From contig CP065018.1 in the NCBI GenBank assembly GCA_016700415.1, positions 930,001 to 994,000 of the forward strand: a stretch of DNA of 64,000 nt, read 5' to 3'. This DNA comes from Flavobacteriales bacterium. GTDB lineage: Bacteria; Bacteroidota; Bacteroidia; Flavobacteriales_F; PHOS-HE28. Below, in pieces: positions 59,382 through 64,000 of the stretch; position 1 is the first letter of the stretch, and the number at the start of each line of letters is the position of its first letter. The translations under genes were made by a program, and so were the position numbers. The notes beneath the pieces were generated by a model. The model was not told the DNA's origin, made no database searches, and worked only from the letters and a program-made list of their open reading frames with translations.

Positions 59382-59382
59382 T

Positions 59383-60474
59383 ATGTGCCGAACGCGCCCT
59401 TCCCTCCTATCCGTCCTCGCCTGCGCTGTGCTGCTTTCCGCATGCGGCAGCGATGAGGACACTGCTATGCAACGCGGCTCTCAAGGCCCCATGCAAGTAC
59501 GTGTCGCCGTGCTGCGACCGCAAATGCTGGAAAACACCATCGAAGCCACCGGCAGCCTGCTGGCGAACGAGGCCATCGAAGTGCGGAGCGAGATCGCGGG
59601 GCGCGTCACCCAGATCGGCTTCACCGAGGGCGGGGCTGTGACGAAAGGCCAAACGCTGGTCCGTATCAACGACGACGACCTGCAGGCGCAGTTGCGCAAG
59701 ACCGAACTTGCCGTGCAATTGGCCACCGATGACGAAGGCCGCAAGAAGCAGCTCTTGGAGGTGAAGGGCATCAGCCAGCAAGCCTATGACGATGCGCGCA
59801 TCGCTCTACAAAGCGCTGAGGCCGACCGGGACAACCTGCGCGCCCTGATCGCCAAGACCGTGATCCGTGCGCCTTTCAGCGGGAAGATCGGCCTGCGCCA
59901 AGTGAGCGAGGGCGGCTATGTCTCGCCGAACACGTTGATCACGGACCTCCAGCAGGTATCGCCCATCAAGGTCGAATTCTCCGTGCCGGAGCGCTTCGGG
60001 CGGGAAGTGGCCGTAGGCAAGAAGATCATCTTCACCCTGGACGGCGACACCGCCCGGTACAACGCCGAGGTGTATGCGATCGACCCTACGGTGGACGTGG
60101 CTTCCCGAACGATCACGGTCCGTGCACACAACCCGAACACCAATGGAAAGCTGCGGCCGGGAGCCTTCGCGCACATTATCCTGCAACTCTCCAAAGTGCC
60201 GAGCGCTTTACTGATCCCCACGGAAGCGTTGATCCCCGACATCCAAGGCCAGAAAGTGCTGTTGATCAAAAATGGGAAGGCCACGTCGGCCCGCGTCCAG
60301 ACCGGCACACGTACCAACACACAAGTGGAACTTACTGCCGGCGTACAGCCCGGCGATACAGTGATCACCACGGGACTGCTTCAGCTCCGCGAAGGCATGC
60401 CGGTGAAGGCTGCATTGCCGGAAGCAAATGGATCAACGGAGGAGGCAGATAGTTCAGTGATAGATCCGGAATGA
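59383..60474 (+). CDS. RND efflux periplasmic adaptor (membrane fusion protein)
   Basis: 363 residues. Lipoprotein signal with lipobox LSAC (Cys21). The order lipoyl half-motif (ATGSLLANEAIEVRSEIAGRV), helical hairpin (about 100-150), second lipoyl half (TVIRAPFSGKIGLRQVSEGGYV), beta-barrel and membrane-proximal domain (ALIPDIQGQKVLLIKNGKA) is complete. It links the inner-membrane pump to the TolC-type channel downstream. Confidence 0.95.
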   Translation: MCRTRPSLLSVLACAVLLSACGSDEDTAMQRGSQGPMQVRVAVLRPQMLENTIEATGSLLANEAIEVRSEIAGRVTQIGFTEGGAVTKGQTLVRINDDDLQAQLRKTELAVQLATDDEGRKKQLLEVKGISQQAYDDARIALQSAEADRDNLRALIAKTVIRAPFSGKIGLRQVSEGGYVSPNTLITDLQQVSPIKVEFSVPERFGREVAVGKKIIFTLDGDTARYNAEVYAIDPTVDVASRTITVRAHNPNTNGKLRPGAFAHIILQLSKVPSALLIPTEALIPDIQGQKVLLIKNGKATSARVQTGTRTNTQVELTAGVQPGDTVITTGLLQLREGMPVKAALPEANGSTEEADSSVIDPE

Positions 60475-60503
60475 TGTGCTTCGTTGATAGTCCCATAGCC
60501 GTC

Positions 60504-60557
60504 AGCCGCAAGCTGCAAGCCTCAAGCTTATGGCTTGTGGCTTTTGGCTTGGAGCTT
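60504..60557. repeat. Inverted heptamer repeat
   Basis: Left arm heptads AAGCTGC, AAGCCTC, AAGCT face right-arm heptads GGCTTGT, GGCTTTT, GGCTTGG, AGCTT, their approximate reverse complement, with almost no loop. The structure lies between the adaptor and the pump genes and could form an RNA hairpin within the efflux operon. Confidence 0.75.
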
Positions 60558-60580
60558 ACCCTCAACCGCCGGCCCTCTAA

Positions 60581-63500
60581 ATGAACATCAGCTCCATCAG
60601 CATCAACCGGCCCGTCCTGGCGTCGGTGATCTCCATCCTGATCGTGCTCTTCGGCATCGTGGGCTTCAGCTACCTCGGCGTGCGCGAATTCCCCAGCGTG
60701 GACCCGCCGGTGATCACGGTGACCACCAACTATACCGGTGCCAATGCGGACATCATGGAGAGCCAGGTGACCGAGCCGCTGGAGGAATCCATCAATGGCA
60801 TCGCCGGCATCCGTTCGCTCACCAGCATCAGCAGTGACGGACGTAGCAGCATCACTGTGGAGTTCGAGCTGGACGTGGACCTCGAGGCCGCCGCCAACGA
60901 CGTGCGCGACCGTGTGAGCCGTGCGCTCAAGACCCTTCCGCAGGACGTGGACCCGCCGATCACCGTGAAGAGCGACGCCGACGCGGGAAGCATTGTGAGC
61001 ATGACCATCCAGAGCGACCAGCGATCGCTGTTGGAACTCACGGACATCGCCACGAACCAGTTCAAGGAACGGTTACAGACCATCCCCGGCGTAAGCACCG
61101 TGCAGATCTGGGGCGAGAAGAAGTACAGTATGAAGCTATTGCTGGACCCGCTGAAGATGGCGGGCTTCGGCATCACACCGCTGGACGTGAACAACGCGCT
61201 GGCACGGGAAAACGTGGAACTCCCCAGCGGCAGCATTGAAGGGGCCAATACTGAACTCACTATCCGCACGCTGGGCCGGCTCGAAACGGAGGACCAGTTC
61301 AACGCCATGATCATCCGCGAGGACGGCGGCAACGTGGTGCGTATGCGCGACATCGGCAAGGCCGAACTGCTTCCGGAGAACGAGAAGACGCTGTTGCGCG
61401 GTGATGGCGGCGTGCCCATGGTGGCCGTGGCCGTTACGCCGCAGCCGGGCAGCAACTACATCGCCATCGCGGACGCCTTCTACAAGCGCGTGGCCGAGAT
61501 CAAGAAGGACATGCCATCGGACCTGCGCTACACCATGGCGCTGGACACCACCGTGAGCATCCGTAAGGCCATCAGCGAAGTGGAGGACACCATTGTGATC
61601 GCCTTTCTGCTTGTGGTGATCATCATCTTCGTCTTCCTCCGCGATTGGCGCACCACGCTGATCCCGGTGATCGCGATCCCGATCTCGCTGATCGGCTCCT
61701 TCTTCATCATGTACGTGGCGGGCTTCAGCATCAACATCCTGACGCTGCTGGCGATCGTGCTGGCCACGGGCATCGTGGTGGACGACGCGATCGTGGTGCT
61801 GGAGAACATCTATGCCAAGATCGAGGGCGGCATGGACCCCGTGGAAGCGGGCCATCGCGGCAGCAAGGAGATCACCTTCGCCATCATCAGCACCACCGTC
61901 ACGCTGGCAGCGGTCTTCCTGCCCGTTGTATTCCTCTCCGGCCTCACCGGGCGCTTGTTCCGCGAGTTCGGCGTGGTGGTGGCGGGCTCGGTGCTCATCA
62001 GCGCGGTGGTCTCCCTCACGCTTACGCCCATGATGAGCGCGCGCTGGCTGAAGCACCGCGACAAGCCGAGCAAGTTCTACGCCAGCACTGAGCGCTTCTA
62101 CGAGCGGCTCACCGACAGCTATTCACGCTTGCTTGAACGCTTTGTCAAAAGGGTGAGCCTCACCAGCCTGTTCGTCTTCATGTTGGGCATAGGCGGGTTG
62201 ATCTGGTACGGGATGAAGAACCTCCCCAGCGAGCTCGCACCGAACGAGGACAAGAGCCGCTTCATGCTGATGAGCACCGCACCGGAAGGCACCAGTTTCG
62301 ACAAAATGGACGATTACCTGTCCAACATCATCGGGCTGGTGGACACGATGAAAGAGACACAAAGCACCTTGTCCGTCACCGCGCCGGGCTTCGGCTCCAC
62401 CGCGAGCACCAACACGGGTTTCGTGCGGGTATCGCTGGTACCGCCCGAGGACCGGACGATGACGCAGGACCAGTTGGCGAAGCGCACCATGGGCTTGGCG
62501 CAGCAGTACAACTTCGCGCGCAGTTTCGCCGTTCAGGAGGCCACCATCGGCGGGGGAAGATTTGCCGGGCTGCCCGTGCAATACGTGATCCAGGCACCCG
62601 ATTTCAAGCAACTGCGGGAGGTGATCCCGAAGTTCATGGAAGCGGCACAGGCGGATTCCACCTTTTCCGTGGTGGACCTCAACCTGAAGTTCAACAAGCC
62701 GGAACTGAACGTGGAGATCGACCGCGACCGCGCGAAGGCATTGGGCGTGAGCGTCCGCGACATCGCGCAGACTTTGCAGCTCTACTTCAGCGGGCAGCGC
62801 TTCGGCTATTTCATCTTCAAGGGCAAGCAGTACCAAGTGATCGGACAGGCCGCACGGAACAACCGCGACAAGCCGCTGGACCTCACCAGCGCGTACGTGC
62901 GCAACGACAAAGGACAACTGGTGCAGATGGACAACCTCGTCACGCTCACCATGCGCAGCAATCCGCCGCAGCTCTACCGCTACAACCGCTACGTCAGCGC
63001 CACCGTGAGCGCCAATACGGAGGAGGGCAAGACACTTGGGGACGGCATCGCGGCCATGGACCGGATCGCGAAAGAGACCCTGCCCAGCAACTTCAGCACC
63101 TCGCTTTCCGGAGTGAGCAAGGAATTTGCGGAAAGCTCCAGCAGCCTGCTCTTCGCCTTCCTGCTCGCGCTGGCGTTGATCTTCCTCATCCTTGCCGCGC
63201 AATTTGAAAGCTGGGTGGACCCGCTCATCGTGATGTTCACCGTGCCGTTGGCCATCGCCGGTGCCTTGCTGAGCTTGTGGTTGGGCGGGCATACGCTGAA
63301 CATCTTCAGCGAGATCGGCATCATCGTGCTCATCGGCCTGGTCACCAAGAACGGCATCCTCATCGTGGAGTTCGCCAACCAGCGCCAGGAGCACGGACTG
63401 CTGCGCACCGCCGCCGTCCTCGATTCCGCACGTCAGCGTTTCCGCCCCATCCTGATGACCACGTTCGCCATGGCGCTTGGATCGCTGCCCATCGCACTGG

Positions 63501-63691
63501 GCTTGGGCGCGGCCTCCAAGAGCCGTGTGCCCATGGGCGTGGCCATCGTCGGCGGCTTGCTCTTCGCCTTGGTATTGACACTCTTCGTGGTACCGGCGCT
63601 CTACAGCAAGTTGGCCAGCGGCACCGACATCCCGGACGATAGCGCGACCGACAACGACATCGAAAGTCCAACACCGCTCCTTGACGCATGA
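60581..63691 (+). CDS. RND multidrug efflux permease (AcrB/HAE1 type)
   Basis: 1036 residues, full length. SSISINRPVLASVISILIVLFGIVG at the N-terminus, proton-relay aspartates in TM4 (GIVVDDAIVVLENI, about 397-398), the pore-domain repeats and the closing TM block (LIVMFTVPLAIAGALLS ... GILIVEFANQ ... PILMTTFAMALGSLPIALG) are intact. It exports drugs or other amphiphiles using the proton gradient. The TolC-type gene overlaps its end by four bases. Confidence 0.97.
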   Translation: MNISSISINRPVLASVISILIVLFGIVGFSYLGVREFPSVDPPVITVTTNYTGANADIMESQVTEPLEESINGIAGIRSLTSISSDGRSSITVEFELDVDLEAAANDVRDRVSRALKTLPQDVDPPITVKSDADAGSIVSMTIQSDQRSLLELTDIATNQFKERLQTIPGVSTVQIWGEKKYSMKLLLDPLKMAGFGITPLDVNNALARENVELPSGSIEGANTELTIRTLGRLETEDQFNAMIIREDGGNVVRMRDIGKAELLPENEKTLLRGDGGVPMVAVAVTPQPGSNYIAIADAFYKRVAEIKKDMPSDLRYTMALDTTVSIRKAISEVEDTIVIAFLLVVIIIFVFLRDWRTTLIPVIAIPISLIGSFFIMYVAGFSINILTLLAIVLATGIVVDDAIVVLENIYAKIEGGMDPVEAGHRGSKEITFAIISTTVTLAAVFLPVVFLSGLTGRLFREFGVVVAGSVLISAVVSLTLTPMMSARWLKHRDKPSKFYASTERFYERLTDSYSRLLERFVKRVSLTSLFVFMLGIGGLIWYGMKNLPSELAPNEDKSRFMLMSTAPEGTSFDKMDDYLSNIIGLVDTMKETQSTLSVTAPGFGSTASTNTGFVRVSLVPPEDRTMTQDQLAKRTMGLAQQYNFARSFAVQEATIGGGRFAGLPVQYVIQAPDFKQLREVIPKFMEAAQADSTFSVVDLNLKFNKPELNVEIDRDRAKALGVSVRDIAQTLQLYFSGQRFGYFIFKGKQYQVIGQAARNNRDKPLDLTSAYVRNDKGQLVQMDNLVTLTMRSNPPQLYRYNRYVSATVSANTEEGKTLGDGIAAMDRIAKETLPSNFSTSLSGVSKEFAESSSSLLFAFLLALALIFLILAAQFESWVDPLIVMFTVPLAIAGALLSLWLGGHTLNIFSEIGIIVLIGLVTKNGILIVEFANQRQEHGLLRTAAVLDSARQRFRPILMTTFAMALGSLPIALGLGAASKSRVPMGVAIVGGLLFALVLTLFVVPALYSKLASGTDIPDDSATDNDIESPTPLLDA

Positions 63692-64000
63692 GACGCATCG
63701 CCTTCGCCATGGCCGCCGCGCTGATGTTGCCGGCCGCCGCACAACAACTCACGGCGGACGGTGCCGTGCGCATCGCCCTGGAGAACAACCACGGCGTGCG
63801 TATCGCCCGCAACTCCGCCGCCATCGCCAAGTTGGCCAATAACCCGGGTGCTGCGGGCATGCTCCCTTCCGTGGACGCGAACGGTGCATACAGCGTGGAC
63901 AACTCAGCCACCAAACAGGAATTCTTCACCGGAGAAAACCGCGAAGCCGACAACGCCAATGCGAAGTCCCTCAGCGGTGAGGTGGAACTGAACTGGACGC
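63688..64000 (+). CDS. TolC-family outer-membrane channel, N-terminal part
   Basis: 104 residues are visible before the window ends. Signal peptide (MRRIAFAMAAALMLPAAAQ), then LTADGAVRIALENNHGVRIARNSAAIAKL and GAAGMLPSVDANGAY, the standard TolC opening of a helix with ALxNN followed by the xxGxLPxV strand. It completes the MarR-adaptor-pump-channel operon (ATGA overlap). Confidence 0.92.
   Translation, partial: MRRIAFAMAAALMLPAAAQQLTADGAVRIALENNHGVRIARNSAAIAKLANNPGAAGMLPSVDANGAYSVDNSATKQEFFTGENREADNANAKSLSGEVELNWT

Noticed and set aside
1071..60557. Insertion sequences or miniature transposons as the source of the intergenic repeats
   Set aside because: No transposase, terminal inverted repeats with target duplications, or identical long copies were found; the units differ between tracts and share only the period.

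Overview
The window is one contiguous piece of a GC-rich Bacteroidota chromosome, most likely order Flavobacteriales. The evidence is a set of family-level markers: gliding-motility ABC genes (gldA/F/G type), DUF3276/PUR, a NusB of about 315 residues, B-type L31, C-terminal type IX secretion signals, and several intergenic matches to the Bacteroidota -7 promoter element TAnnTTTG, with little Shine-Dalgarno signal. No insertion sequence, prophage, CRISPR array or rRNA was seen. Two tRNA genes are present.

Layout. 1-3.4 kb: end of an EamA transporter, a YigZ protein, a thioesterase and dnaA. 3.6-8.9 kb: a nitrosative-stress / iron-centre-repair island with a DUF2249 protein, a fused DUF2249x3-ScdA_N-hemerythrin RIC protein, a DUF1858-DUF2249 protein, a haem-copper-oxidase-I-like membrane protein, a MIP18/SufT-like protein and an Rrf2 regulator with three cysteines. 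9-13 kb: reverse-strand housekeeping genes (small membrane protein, coaE, yajC, DUF1573 lipoprotein, nusB, amino-acid dehydrogenase). 13-20 kb: ABC exporter, PUR protein, rhodanese, secreted endonuclease I, a PaaG/PaaH-like beta-oxidation pair and a YceI lipoprotein. 20-26.5 kb: Usp, two paralogous envelope proteins, msrA, two tRNAs, small proteins and L31. 26.6-37.9 kb: a frame-disrupted delta-60-repeat surface protein, a beta-helix lipoprotein, luxC-like reductase, ferredoxin, a RimK-type aspartyl protease with a GreA-like partner, DUF2461, ogt, PaaI, thiolase and YdeI.

38-42 kb: a gldA-gldF-gldG-DUF4340 operon. 42.2-46.4 kb: a tightly coupled operon encoding a C39-like peptidase, an RLAN-RimK ATP-grasp ligase (frameshifted in this sequence), a GCS2 carboxylate-amine ligase and an N-formylglutamate amidohydrolase-like enzyme. 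This is a predicted but uncharacterised peptide or amide synthesis system and the best candidate for a novel pathway. 46.5-50 kb: saccharopine-dehydrogenase-like reductase, TrmN6, rimM, rpsP. 50-58.7 kb: secreted GH20 hexosaminidase, M1 peptidase, DUF4421 protein, NTF2-like protein, a conserved 489-residue protein of unknown function and a C1 peptidase. 58.9-64 kb: MarR, RND adaptor, RND permease and the start of a TolC-type channel.

A recurring feature of the gaps is 7-base-period (occasionally 8- or 9-base) degenerate tandem repeats, often arranged as inverted pairs and abutting stop codons (25.5, 32.5, 57.3-57.5 and 60.5 kb; smaller traces at 1.1 and 50.0 kb; nonamers at 34.3 kb). All functional calls rest on motif recognition by eye; no database search was run.
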